DNA of 64,000 bases from Janibacter terrae NBRC 107853 (lineage in GTDB: Bacteria > Actinomycetota > Actinomycetes > Actinomycetales > Dermatophilaceae), in assembly GCF_001591405.1 (NCBI RefSeq), contig NZ_BCUV01000002.1, positions 372,001 through 436,000 on the forward strand. Direction: 5' to 3'. Position 1 is the first letter of the stretch, and each line of letters opens with the position of its first letter. This document shows positions 34,635 to 44,551 of the stretch, one piece after another. The translations under genes and the position numbers were made by a program. A model generated the notes under the pieces. The model had not been told where the DNA came from, did not search any database, and saw only the letters and a program-made list of their open reading frames with translations.

Positions 34635-34668
34635 CCCACTGCATCACCGATGTCCCAAGGAGGACTCC

Positions 34669-35349
34669 GTGGAAATTGCCATCACCGGACGCCATGTCAA
34701 CGTCTCCGACCGACTGCGCGACTACGTCGACACCAAGCTGTCGAAGGTCCAGCAGCTCGACCCTCGCGTGCAGCGGATCGAGGTCATGGTGAGTCACGAG
34801 GCCAACCCACGTCAGGCGAAGCTCAGCGAGCGCGTCGAGATCACGTGCCGCTCCAAGGGCCCGGTCATCCGCGCCGAGGCCTGCCACGAGGACCGACAGG
34901 CAGCCGTCGACCTCGCCGCCGAAAAGCTCCTCGAGCGTCTCCGTCGCGCCCACGACAAGCGCCACGTCCTGCGCGGTCGCCGGCGCACCTCGGTCGCCGA
35001 CGCGACCGCCGAGCTCACCGACACCCTGCAGACCGGACCCAGCGAGGAGAGCGTCGAGGCGCCCGACCAGTTCGGCTCCATCGGCGACAGCCCCATCGAG
35101 GTCCGCGAGAAGGTCCACGAGAGCGCGCCCATGACGCTCGCGGAGGCCGTGCGACGGATGGAGCTCGTCGGGCACGACTTCTTCCTCTTCCACGACTCCG
35201 ACACCCAGCGCCCCAGCGTCGTCTACCGACGACGCGGCTGGTCGTACGGCGTGATCCACCTCGACGTCCAGGACGCCGCCCACGACGCGGCCGTCAACGG
35301 CACCGCCGTCGAGTCGCCCGTCACCGAGACGGCGCGCGTCGGGGTCTGA
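34669..35349 (+). CDS. hpf: long-form ribosome hibernation promoting factor
   Basis: 226 residues. An S30AE domain covers 1-105 (IAITGRHVNVSDRLRDYVDT, KLSERVEITCRSKGPVIRAE, AVDLAAEKLLERLRRAHDK). A flexible acidic linker and a C-terminal dimerisation domain (MTLAEAVRRMELVGHDFFLF, then RPSVVYRRRGWSYGVIHLD) follow. Long HPF dimerises 70S ribosomes into inactive 100S particles in stationary phase or stress. GTG 34669 has AAGGAGGA at 34657-34664, the strongest ribosome site in the window. It lies upstream of secA as in other actinobacteria. Confidence 0.95.
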   Translation: MEIAITGRHVNVSDRLRDYVDTKLSKVQQLDPRVQRIEVMVSHEANPRQAKLSERVEITCRSKGPVIRAEACHEDRQAAVDLAAEKLLERLRRAHDKRHVLRGRRRTSVADATAELTDTLQTGPSEESVEAPDQFGSIGDSPIEVREKVHESAPMTLAEAVRRMELVGHDFFLFHDSDTQRPSVVYRRRGWSYGVIHLDVQDAAHDAAVNGTAVESPVTETARVGV

Positions 35350-35361
35350 CCCCCAGCCGGT

Positions 35362-35393
35362 GATGGCCGCGACCCGACCGGGTCGCGGCCATC
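35362..35393 (+). terminator. hpf terminator hairpin
   Basis: A perfect 14-bp stem (35362-35375 with 35380-35393) and a GACC loop, 12 nt after the hpf stop. Confidence 0.85.
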
Positions 35394-35440
35394 GTCCGTG
35401 CCCGGCGCGGTTGTCGTCGGGACAGGGCAGGGTGGGGGAC

Positions 35441-36634
35441 GTGACCCGCAGACTCAGCGCGCCGGCCGCCCGCAGGATTGCCCTCGCGGCGCAGGGCTTC
35501 GCCCGACCACGGCCCGATCACGCGCCCACCACCCGTGACCTGCAACGCGTCGTCGACACCGTCGGGCTGGTGCAGATCGACAGCGTCAACGTGCTCACAC
35601 GGAGCCACTACCTCCCCTTCTTCTCGCGCGTCGGCCCGTACGAGACAGGGCTGCTGGACCGCATGCGTGACCGGGCGCCGCGACGTCTGGTCGAGTACTG
35701 GGCCCACGAGGCGAGCCTGCTGCCCCCGAGCACCTGGCCGCTGATGGAGCACCCCCGCATGCGCCGTGCCGTCGACGACTCGTGGGGCGGCATGCAGCGG
35801 GTGGCCCGCGACCACCCGGAGGTCGTCGCCGCCGTGCTCGACGAGGTGCGCGCAGGCCCGCCGCGCACCGCCCGAGAGATCGAAGCCGCGCTGGGTCACC
35901 AGCGCGACGGCGACCGGGAGCACTGGGGCTGGAACTGGTCGCTCGTCAAGCACGCCCTCGAGCACCTCTTCTGGGCCGGGACGATCTCGTCGGTGGGGCG
36001 GACCAGCCAGTTCGAGCGGCGCTACGCGTCCCTCGAGCGGGTCGTGCCGCCCGCGGACGCCCGCGCGTGGCTCGACCCCACGGCCCGCCCCACCGAGGAG
36101 GCGGCCTACACCGAGCTCGTGCGCATCTCCGCGCGTGCCATGGGGGTCGCCACCGAGACCGACCTCGCCGACTACTTCCGGATCAAGCGCGTGCACGTGC
36201 GCCCGGCGGTCGAGCGGCTCGTGGCCGACGGCGAGCTGGAACCGGTGGACGTCGACGGCTGGGTCGCGCCGGCGTGGCTGCACGCGGACGCCCGCCGACC
36301 GCGGTGGGTCCGGGCACGGGCCCTGGTGTCCCCCTTCGACAGCCTGGTGTGGTGCCGGCCGCGCGTCGAGCGGGTCTTCGACTTCCACTACCGGATCGAG
36401 ATCTACACGCCGGCCGCACAACGGGTGCACGGGTACTACGTGCTCCCCTTCCTCCTCGGGGAGGACCTCGTCGGCCGGGTGGACCTCAAGGCCGACCGGG
36501 CCGCCGGGGCGCTCCGGGCGCAGCGGGTCGGCTGGGAGCCGGGGCGCGGGGGAGCGGACGACCGCCGGGAGCTCGCCGAGGAGCTCGGGCAGATGGCCAC
36601 CTGGCTCGGCCTCACCGAGGTGGTGGGGGCCTGA
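35441..36634 (+). CDS. YcaQ-like winged-helix DNA-binding protein (putative crosslink-repair glycosylase)
   Basis: 397 residues. Repeated winged-helix units match the YcaQ/AlkX (HTH_42) family. VDTVGLVQIDSVNVLTRSHY near 35-54 contains the Q-I-D motif where E. coli YcaQ has its catalytic QxD residues. AHEASLLP, WGWNWSLVKHALEHLFWAG and SPFDSLVWCRPRVERVFDF are further family blocks. E. coli YcaQ unhooks interstrand DNA crosslinks; actinobacterial homologues are poorly characterised. GTG 35441 follows a G-rich run (GGGTGGGGGAC). Confidence 0.88.
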   Translation: MTRRLSAPAARRIALAAQGFARPRPDHAPTTRDLQRVVDTVGLVQIDSVNVLTRSHYLPFFSRVGPYETGLLDRMRDRAPRRLVEYWAHEASLLPPSTWPLMEHPRMRRAVDDSWGGMQRVARDHPEVVAAVLDEVRAGPPRTAREIEAALGHQRDGDREHWGWNWSLVKHALEHLFWAGTISSVGRTSQFERRYASLERVVPPADARAWLDPTARPTEEAAYTELVRISARAMGVATETDLADYFRIKRVHVRPAVERLVADGELEPVDVDGWVAPAWLHADARRPRWVRARALVSPFDSLVWCRPRVERVFDFHYRIEIYTPAAQRVHGYYVLPFLLGEDLVGRVDLKADRAAGALRAQRVGWEPGRGGADDRRELAEELGQMATWLGLTEVVGA

Positions 36635-36639
36635 TCAGG

Positions 36640-37245
36640 CGAGGCGCTCCCAGTGGATCGCCGCGCGCTGGCCGCGTCCGCGATGCACCAGTTGACCCCG
36701 CGGCCGAGCGACATGCCCTCGCGACGCCGCAGCAGCCAGTCGTCGAAGGTCTGCGGGCTCGGGATCTCCCGCGCGGGCAGGTGATGTTCCGGGTGGACCC
36801 AGACGTGCTGCGGGGTCATCGGGTGACCCGGCAGGAGCGACGCCACCCAAGCGTCGACGGCGCCGACCCGGCGCAGAACCAGTACAGGCTCGGCGCCCCG
36901 TGGTCGAAGGCCCAGCCGGCCGCCGTCCGCAGCGCGGTGGACATCGTCGAGCGCCCACGGGCCGCCGGGTGGAGGGCGAAACCCACCTCCCACGGCCCAG
37001 TAGCGGCGGCCGGCGGGCTCGCCCCACTCATGCGCCTGCCGCTGGAGGAACTCGCGCGCCTGATCCGGGCCGTAGGGCTGCGCCACGGTGGTCCAGCGCA
37101 CGCACTCGGCGTCGTTGCTCTGCTCCACGAGTGCGGGCAGGTCCGCCTCGGCCATCGGGCGCAGTCGCACCGCCCCACGCGTCAGCACCGGCACGATGTC
37201 GGGGAACGCCCCGGTCGGAACGCCGGGGGTGCGGTGGTCGTTCAC
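36640..37245 (-). pseudogene. decayed tandem-domain GNAT acetyltransferase
   Basis: Pieces of one GNAT protein lie in different minus-strand frames. From GTG 37245 comes TRGAVRLRPMAEADLPALVE through FLQRQAHEWGEPAGRRYWAV. The acetyl-CoA core EVGFALHPAARGRSTMSTAL then appears in another frame near 36900-36980. DAWVASLLPGHPMTPQHVWV and DDWLLRRREGMSLGRGVNWC follow in the first frame. Segments expected between them, including most of the second domain, are missing. Several small deletions and frameshifts are needed, so it is not functional. Intact actinobacterial relatives are two-domain proteins of over 350 residues. Confidence 0.75.
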
Positions 37246-37287
37246 CCGGGTCAGGGTGTCCGGTCCGTGGCCGGCCCCGCAACCGAT

Positions 37288-37364
37288 TAGCCTGTGGGCA
37301 GACTGTTCCGCGCAGCGGCGTTCGTGCCGTGCCCGGATCGTAGAGACGTCAGGAGCTTTGTTTC
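37288..37364 (+). promoter_or_regulatory. secA promoter and leader
   Basis: TAGCCT (37288-37293) is a likely -10 box, giving a leader of about 65 nt. AGGAG near 37351 is the ribosome site for GTG 37365. Confidence 0.45.
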
Positions 37365-40136
<2,772 letters not shown>

Positions 40137-40137
40137 G

Positions 40138-40665
40138 CTAGCCCACCTGCAGCGCCTCGACCACCCACCGGCGGTCGCGGCCGACCAGGCGAAGCGCGAG
40201 GGCGCGGACCCGGCCCCCGTCGACGAGCACGACGGCCGCCTCGACGACGTCGGGTGCGGGCTCGCAGGTGTGCACACGCACGACCCGCGTGCGGTGGCTG
40301 CGGCCGGTCGTCGTGGCGCGTCGCGCGGCGCGTGACCCGCGGCGGGCGACGACGACGTACACCTCGGGGCTCGTCCAGCGCATGACCTGGCCGGGCGGGC
40401 GCACCCCGTGCATGACCTCGACGAGGCCCTGGGCGATGTGCGCGGCCCACTCCCGCGGGTCCGGCAGGTCGCAGGCTCGCGTGGGCTGCCGACCGAAGAC
40501 CTGCTCGTCGCTGGCCGCCGCGAAGTCCACGGCCAGCGCGTCCTGCACGTAGGGGGCCTGCCCGCGGGCGCGCTCCTCCCGTCCCTGCCGGTGCGTCGGC
40601 AGCGGGATCCCGGGTGGGCTGTGCCGCGGTGCGGGCAGGACCTGGATGGGTGCGGTGGTGGTCAT
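40138..40665 (-). CDS. DUF6459 (Rv3239-region type) family protein
   Basis: 175 residues. The C-terminal half holds the family features: HIAQGLVEVMHGVRPPGQVM near 92-111, WTSPEVYVVVARRGSRAARR, and VRVHTCEPAPDVVEAAVVLV, then ALRLVGRDRRWVVEALQVG. The NTF2-like fold is an inference. The N-terminal 60 residues are Pro/Arg-rich and probably disordered. Function is unknown; such genes often lie downstream of secA on the opposite strand. Its ATG overlaps the stop of the LysM gene (ATGA), so the two form an operon. Confidence 0.7.
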   Translation of the reverse strand: MTTTAPIQVLPAPRHSPPGIPLPTHRQGREERARGQAPYVQDALAVDFAAASDEQVFGRQPTRACDLPDPREWAAHIAQGLVEVMHGVRPPGQVMRWTSPEVYVVVARRGSRAARRATTTGRSHRTRVVRVHTCEPAPDVVEAAVVLVDGGRVRALALRLVGRDRRWVVEALQVG

Positions 40666-41477
40666 GGTCTCCCCTTCGTGGCCGGGACGGTCGCCCGGGT
40701 CGTGTCGCTCGGTGCTTGCAGCTGGGTGCCCGGCAGGAGGATGTGCGGGTCGGGGCCGATGAGCTCGGCGTTGGCGAGGTGCCAGCGGGGCCACGCCTCG
40801 GCGACCTCGGCGTCGGAGGCACCCGGACCGAGGTGGGCCGCGGCGATGGACCACAAGGTGTCGCCACGTCGGACGACGACCTCCGGGCCGGACGCGTCGC
40901 GCTGCCTGCCGGTGAGCAGGGTGGGGTCGGTGCGTTGCCGGCGGGCCGGGCGGTGCGGTGTCCAGCCGGGGGCCGGCGCGGTCACCGTGACCCGCGGGCC
41001 GGGTGCGCTCCACCCCGGCGAAGGGAGGGACGTCGCGTCTGCCGTCATCGGCCTGGGGGACGTGGGCGCGGTCGGGGACGTGGCCCCCCACCCGGGTGAC
41101 GGCGGGTCGCCGTGCTCGACCCGGACCGCGGCGACGGCGGTGCCCGGCAGGACCGTGGCGGTGACCGAGGCGCCGAGGACGACGGCCGCCCACTGGCGCA
41201 CGACGGCCGGCGTCACGCGGTCGCGGACCCGGAGGGCCAGTCGTCCCGGGCCGCCCGGAAGGGCGGTGGCGATGCTCAGGCCGAGGCAGGACGTGAGCCA
41301 TCCGGCGACGAGGGTCGCGAGCAGCGACGCGAGTCCGGCGACCGCCGCGGCCGGGTCGCTGCCCGGGTCCGCGACGCCGTCGAGCAGTCGTGCGGTCCCG
41401 GCCGCGGTCGCCGTGGTGAGGGCCGCGCCCCCGAGGAGCCCCGCCCCCGCCAGCGCCACCGTCGTCGTGCGTCGCAT
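40662..41477 (-). CDS. LysM-domain membrane protein
   Basis: 271 residues. The start MRRTTTVALAGAG leads into three hydrophobic stretches (8-30, 45-70 and 85-115), then a Pro/Thr-rich linker and a C-terminal LysM domain. The LysM sequence begins EVVVRRGDTLWSIAAAHLG and ends GPDPHILLPGTQLQAP. LysM binds N-acetylglucosamine in peptidoglycan, so the domain probably faces the wall. ATG 41477 is chosen because an AGGGGG ribosome site (part of a CGAAGGGGG repeat) lies just upstream; a longer frame reaches into the repeat block. It is co-transcribed with DUF6459. Confidence 0.8.
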   Translation of the reverse strand: MRRTTTVALAGAGLLGGAALTTATAAGTARLLDGVADPGSDPAAAVAGLASLLATLVAGWLTSCLGLSIATALPGGPGRLALRVRDRVTPAVVRQWAAVVLGASVTATVLPGTAVAAVRVEHGDPPSPGWGATSPTAPTSPRPMTADATSLPSPGWSAPGPRVTVTAPAPGWTPHRPARRQRTDPTLLTGRQRDASGPEVVVRRGDTLWSIAAAHLGPGASDAEVAEAWPRWHLANAELIGPDPHILLPGTQLQAPSDTTRATVPATKGRP

Positions 41478-41500
41478 CGCTGCCCCCTTCGTATCCTCGG

Positions 41501-41550
41501 TAGCAAACGGTGTCGTTTGATGTCGTTTGCTGTTGATTGATAGCAAACCA
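41501..41550. repeat. five phased decamers, candidate operator
   Basis: The block is five consecutive 10-mers: TAGCAAACGG, TGTCGTTTGA, TGTCGTTTGC, TGTTGATTGA and TAGCAAACCA. TAGCAAAC recurs exactly 40 nt apart, GTCGTTTG repeats 10 nt apart, and CAAACG/CGTTTG are inverted. All elements face one side of the helix. It is AT-rich against the background and sits between the divergent LysM gene and the gene at 41607, upstream of both promoters. Confidence 0.6.
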
Positions 41551-41594
41551 TGGCATCCGGCATCGCGCAACGGGTGGGCGCAGCCAGCCGCGCC

Positions 41595-41600
41595 TACATT
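41595..41600 (+). promoter_or_regulatory. -10 element of leaderless 179-residue protein gene
   Basis: TACATT is followed by 6 nt and the GTG at 41607. Confidence 0.55.
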
Positions 41601-41606
41601 GGGACC

Positions 41607-42146
41607 GTGCGCTGGGACCGGCTCTTCGACGACCTCGAGGCGCAGCTGGCTGCCCAGGCACGGCTCGAGCTCGACGCCGAGGTCGCCGAGCGCACCCGCA
41701 CCGAGCGGGCGCGGATCACCCTCGGTGAACGCTTCGCCGGAGCCGTGGGCACGCCGCTGGTCGTGCGCCTACGCGGTGGGGCGCTCGCTCGCGGCGTCCT
41801 CGAGGACACGGGGGACGGGTGGCTGCTCCTCGTCGAGGGCACCGGTCGTCAGGTCCTCGTCGCCACCGCGGCGGTGCTCGGGGTCTCCGGGCTGCGTCGG
41901 CCGCGCGACGACACGCGTGCACGCCGCTTCGGCATCGGGTCCGCGGTGCGGGGCATCAGCAGGGACCGCCGTGCCGTGGTCGTCGTCGACGTCGACGGGG
42001 GCGCCGTGCACGGGACGATCGACGCCGTGGGGGCGGACGCCTTCGACGTCGCCGAGCATCCCCTGGACGCGCCTCGTCGGGCCGAGCACCTGCGCGGCGA
42101 GCGGGTCATCCCCTTCGCCGCCGTGGCGATGATCGCCTCGTCGTGA
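41607..42146 (+). CDS. conserved actinobacterial hypothetical protein
   Basis: 179 residues, not recognised as a named domain. The start VRWDRLFDDLEAQLAAQARL gives an N-terminal amphipathic, coiled-coil-like helix (1-40) rich in Glu/Arg. A beta-rich region follows with two similar barrel-like repeats: PLVVRLRGGALARGVLEDTG near 53-72 and AVVVVDVDGGAVHGTIDAVG near 123-142. These look Sm/SH3-like (inference). It ends VIPFAAVAMIASS. No signal peptide, so it is likely cytoplasmic. It is divergent from the LysM operon across a phased repeat block and converges on the HTH gene. Confidence 0.65.
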   Translation: MRWDRLFDDLEAQLAAQARLELDAEVAERTRTERARITLGERFAGAVGTPLVVRLRGGALARGVLEDTGDGWLLLVEGTGRQVLVATAAVLGVSGLRRPRDDTRARRFGIGSAVRGISRDRRAVVVVDVDGGAVHGTIDAVGADAFDVAEHPLDAPRRAEHLRGERVIPFAAVAMIASS

Positions 42147-42156
42147 GGTGGGGCGA

Positions 42157-42372
42157 TCAGCCCTCCGGGCCGCCGCGGGCGACGAACTCGCGCGTCTGCG
42201 CGTACATCCGCTCGATGTAGGCGTCGAGCTCGTCGACCTCGACGCGCCACTGGCCGCGACCGCCGACCTTGATCGCCGGGAGCTCCCCGCTGCGCACCAG
42301 CGCGTAGGCCTGGGCGGCGGAGACGCCGAGGACCTCGGAGACCTCGGTGAGCGGGACGAACTTGCGCGGCAT
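42157..42372 (-). CDS. excisionase/AlpA-type helix-turn-helix protein
   Basis: 71 residues. PLTEVSEVLGVSAAQAYALV near 7-26 is a MerR-like helix-turn-helix. SGELPAIKVGGRGQWRVEVDELDAYI (given here as the stretch 28-53) is the wing of the excisionase/AlpA family, ending YAQTREFVARGG. In chromosomes without phages these are small transcription factors or DNA-bending proteins. It is divergent from the SAF-CpaE pair and could regulate it or the nearby phased repeats (inference). Confidence 0.82.
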   Translation of the reverse strand: MPRKFVPLTEVSEVLGVSAAQAYALVRSGELPAIKVGGRGQWRVEVDELDAYIERMYAQTREFVARGGPEG

Positions 42373-42505
42373 GGGGCTAAGTCTGCCATCGGGTCCGGAC
42401 GGCCCGAGGCCGCGGCACGGCTGCCTGTGGATGGTCGTCGGGCGTGGTGGGCCGGGTTTGGGCATGATGCTGAGCGACGCCCGCACCCGAGACCCGAGGA
42501 GCATC

Positions 42506-43192
42506 GTGAGCCCGTTGCCCACTCCCACCGCACGCCGTCTGACGGCGCCGTCGTGGAAGGATGCCCGCCTGCTCGTCGGGATCCTGCTCGTCCTGCTCTC
42601 CGTCGTCCTCGGCGCCGTGGCCCTGAGCGCGGCGGACGACCGTGTCGGTGTCTGGGCGGCGAAGGGGGAGATCACCCCCGGGCAGCAGATCGAGGAGAGC
42701 GATCTCGTGCGCGTCGACGTCCAGCTCGGCGACGCCGCACCGGAGTACGTGCTCGCCAACGAGCGCCTGCCCAACGGCGCGGTCATGGGCCGGGAGCTGC
42801 ACGACGGCGAGCTGCTGCCGCGCGCCGCCGTCGTCGACCCGGTCGACCTGCGGGTGAGCCAGGTCGCCGTGCACGTCGAGCCCGCGTACCTGAGCAACCT
42901 CGTCAAGGGGTCGCGGGTCTCGGTGCACGCGGTCGACCCGCGCACGACGACCGCATCGGGCACCGACGAGCAGGCGGCCGACGACCGTCCTCGCTACGAG
43001 GAGATCGTCGAGCGGGCGACGGTCCATGCGCTGCCCACGAGCGGCGGTGGCGTCATGACCTCGGCCTCGGGGTCGACGGCCATCATCGTCGTGCCGGACG
43101 GGGTTGTGAACGAGCTGCTCTCGCTCGACACCCGCGAGACGCCCATCAAGCTCGTCCTCGAGTCGGGCAGCCCGGAGAAGAAGGACGGATGA
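42506..43192 (+). CDS. SAF-domain (CpaB/RcpC-like) membrane protein
   Basis: 228 residues. One N-terminal membrane helix (LLVGILLVLLSVVLGAVAL near 20-38) precedes a SAF domain: VGVWAAKGEITPGQQIEESD near 47-66, LVRVDVQL, and RLPNGAVMGRELHDGELLPR near 90-109. SAF proteins of the CpaB/RcpC group help assemble Flp/Tad pili, but no other pilus gene is here. GTG 42506 has GAGGAG 4 nt upstream; ATG 42464 is an in-frame alternative. Its stop overlaps the next ATG (ATGA), so the products act together. Confidence 0.78.
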   Translation: MSPLPTPTARRLTAPSWKDARLLVGILLVLLSVVLGAVALSAADDRVGVWAAKGEITPGQQIEESDLVRVDVQLGDAAPEYVLANERLPNGAVMGRELHDGELLPRAAVVDPVDLRVSQVAVHVEPAYLSNLVKGSRVSVHAVDPRTTTASGTDEQAADDRPRYEEIVERATVHALPTSGGGVMTSASGSTAIIVVPDGVVNELLSLDTRETPIKLVLESGSPEKKDG

Positions 43193-44502
43193 GCGTCACC
43201 GTCCTCACCGCCCTCGCGCACGACTGGGAGGGACGCATGGTCGAGATCGTCGACCGGCTCCCCGGGGTCTCCGTCGGTCGACGGTGCGTCGACCTCGCCG
43301 ACCTGCTCGCCGCCGCCTCGGCGGGTCTCGGCGACGTCGCCCTGGTCTCCGCGGACCTGCGGGGTCTCGACCGCGACGCCCTCGGCCACCTGCGCACCCA
43401 CGGGGTCGACGTCGTGGGCGCCAGCCGGGACGGCGACGAGGCACAGGAGCGCCATCTCCGTCGCCTCGGCGTCGAGCGACACGTCCACACGGGCACGCCC
43501 GGTGAGGACCTGGTCGAGGTCCTGACGTCCGGCCCGACGACGCCGGGGGGAGGGATGCCCCTCGTCACGGACCCGGCCGAGCCGTGGCCGGGCGAGGACC
43601 CCCCGACCGCACCCCGCAGGTCGGTCCCCGACGGCCCCGACCCGCAGGAGGCACCGCCCGTCCGCGGTCGCGTCGTCGCGGTCTGGGGGCCCACCGGGGC
43701 CCCGGGGCGCAGCACCCTCGCGGTCAACCTCGCCAGCGAGATCGCCGCATCGGGGCACCCGGTCGTCCTGCTCGACCTCGACACCTATGGCGCCGCGGTG
43801 GCCCAGCTGCTCAGCGTGCTCGACGAGGCACCCGGCCTCGCCGCGGCCGCCCGCGCCTCCGAGCTCGGCACGCTCGACCTGCCCTCGCTCGCCCGCCTGG
43901 CCGTCGAGGTCTCGCCGGCCTTCCGCGTCCTCACCGGCATCCCCACGCCCACCCGCTGGACCGAGGTACGGGCCTCGGCGGTCGAGCACGTCATCTCGCT
44001 CTCCCGGGCGCTCGCCCCCTTCGTCGTCCTGGACCTGGCGTTCTGCCTCGAGGACGACGAGGAGCTCAGCTACGACACCGTCGCCCCGCGTCGCAACGCC
44101 ACGACCCTCACGGCGCTCGCCGAGGCCGACGACCTGCTCCTCGTCGGGGCGGGCGACCCGGTCGGTCTGCAGCGCATGGTCCGCGCCGTCCAGGCCGTCG
44201 GGCAGGTCGCCTCCCCGCCACCGCGACCGGTCGTCAACCGGTTGCGCGCGTCCTCGGTCGGGCCCGACCCGCGACGCCGCGTCGCGGAGTCGCTCGCGCG
44301 CTTCGCCGGTCTGGAGGACATCGCCTTCCTGCCCGACGACCCGATGGCGACCGATGCCGCCCTGCTCGCCGGGCGCACCCTCGTCGAGTGCGCCCCCGAG
44401 TCGCCGCTGCGCCACGCGATCGCCGAGCTCGCCGCGGGGTTCACCGGGGTCGCGGCGCCGGCCCGCGCCCGTGCCCGGAGGGGACTCCTGCGCAGGGCCT
44501 GA
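43189..44502 (+). CDS. CpaE-like MinD/ParA-family ATPase with altered P-loop
   Basis: 437 residues. A pseudo-receiver N-terminal domain (about 1-110: VTVLTALAHDWEGRMVEIVD) is followed by an acidic, Pro-rich linker and a MinD-like domain. The P-loop reads WGPTGAPGRSTLAVNLA near 165-181, where classic deviant Walker A has KGGxGKT, so neither Lys is present. GHPVVLLDLDTYGAAVAQLL (switch/Walker A-prime) and FVVLDLAFCLEDDEE (Walker B) follow. This resembles actinobacterial CpaE/septum-site-like proteins next to SAF proteins. ATP use may differ from MinD. Confidence 0.78.
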   Translation: MSVTVLTALAHDWEGRMVEIVDRLPGVSVGRRCVDLADLLAAASAGLGDVALVSADLRGLDRDALGHLRTHGVDVVGASRDGDEAQERHLRRLGVERHVHTGTPGEDLVEVLTSGPTTPGGGMPLVTDPAEPWPGEDPPTAPRRSVPDGPDPQEAPPVRGRVVAVWGPTGAPGRSTLAVNLASEIAASGHPVVLLDLDTYGAAVAQLLSVLDEAPGLAAAARASELGTLDLPSLARLAVEVSPAFRVLTGIPTPTRWTEVRASAVEHVISLSRALAPFVVLDLAFCLEDDEELSYDTVAPRRNATTLTALAEADDLLLVGAGDPVGLQRMVRAVQAVGQVASPPPRPVVNRLRASSVGPDPRRRVAESLARFAGLEDIAFLPDDPMATDAALLAGRTLVECAPESPLRHAIAELAAGFTGVAAPARARARRGLLRRA

Positions 44503-44551
44503 CATGGGCGGCGCGGGACGAGGGGTGCCCGGCGGCCCCGTCCGTGCCACG

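Noticed and set aside
42157-42372. The excisionase-like HTH gene as a sign of an integrated element.
   Set aside because: No integrase, attachment repeats or composition shift nearby; such HTH proteins are common as chromosomal regulators.
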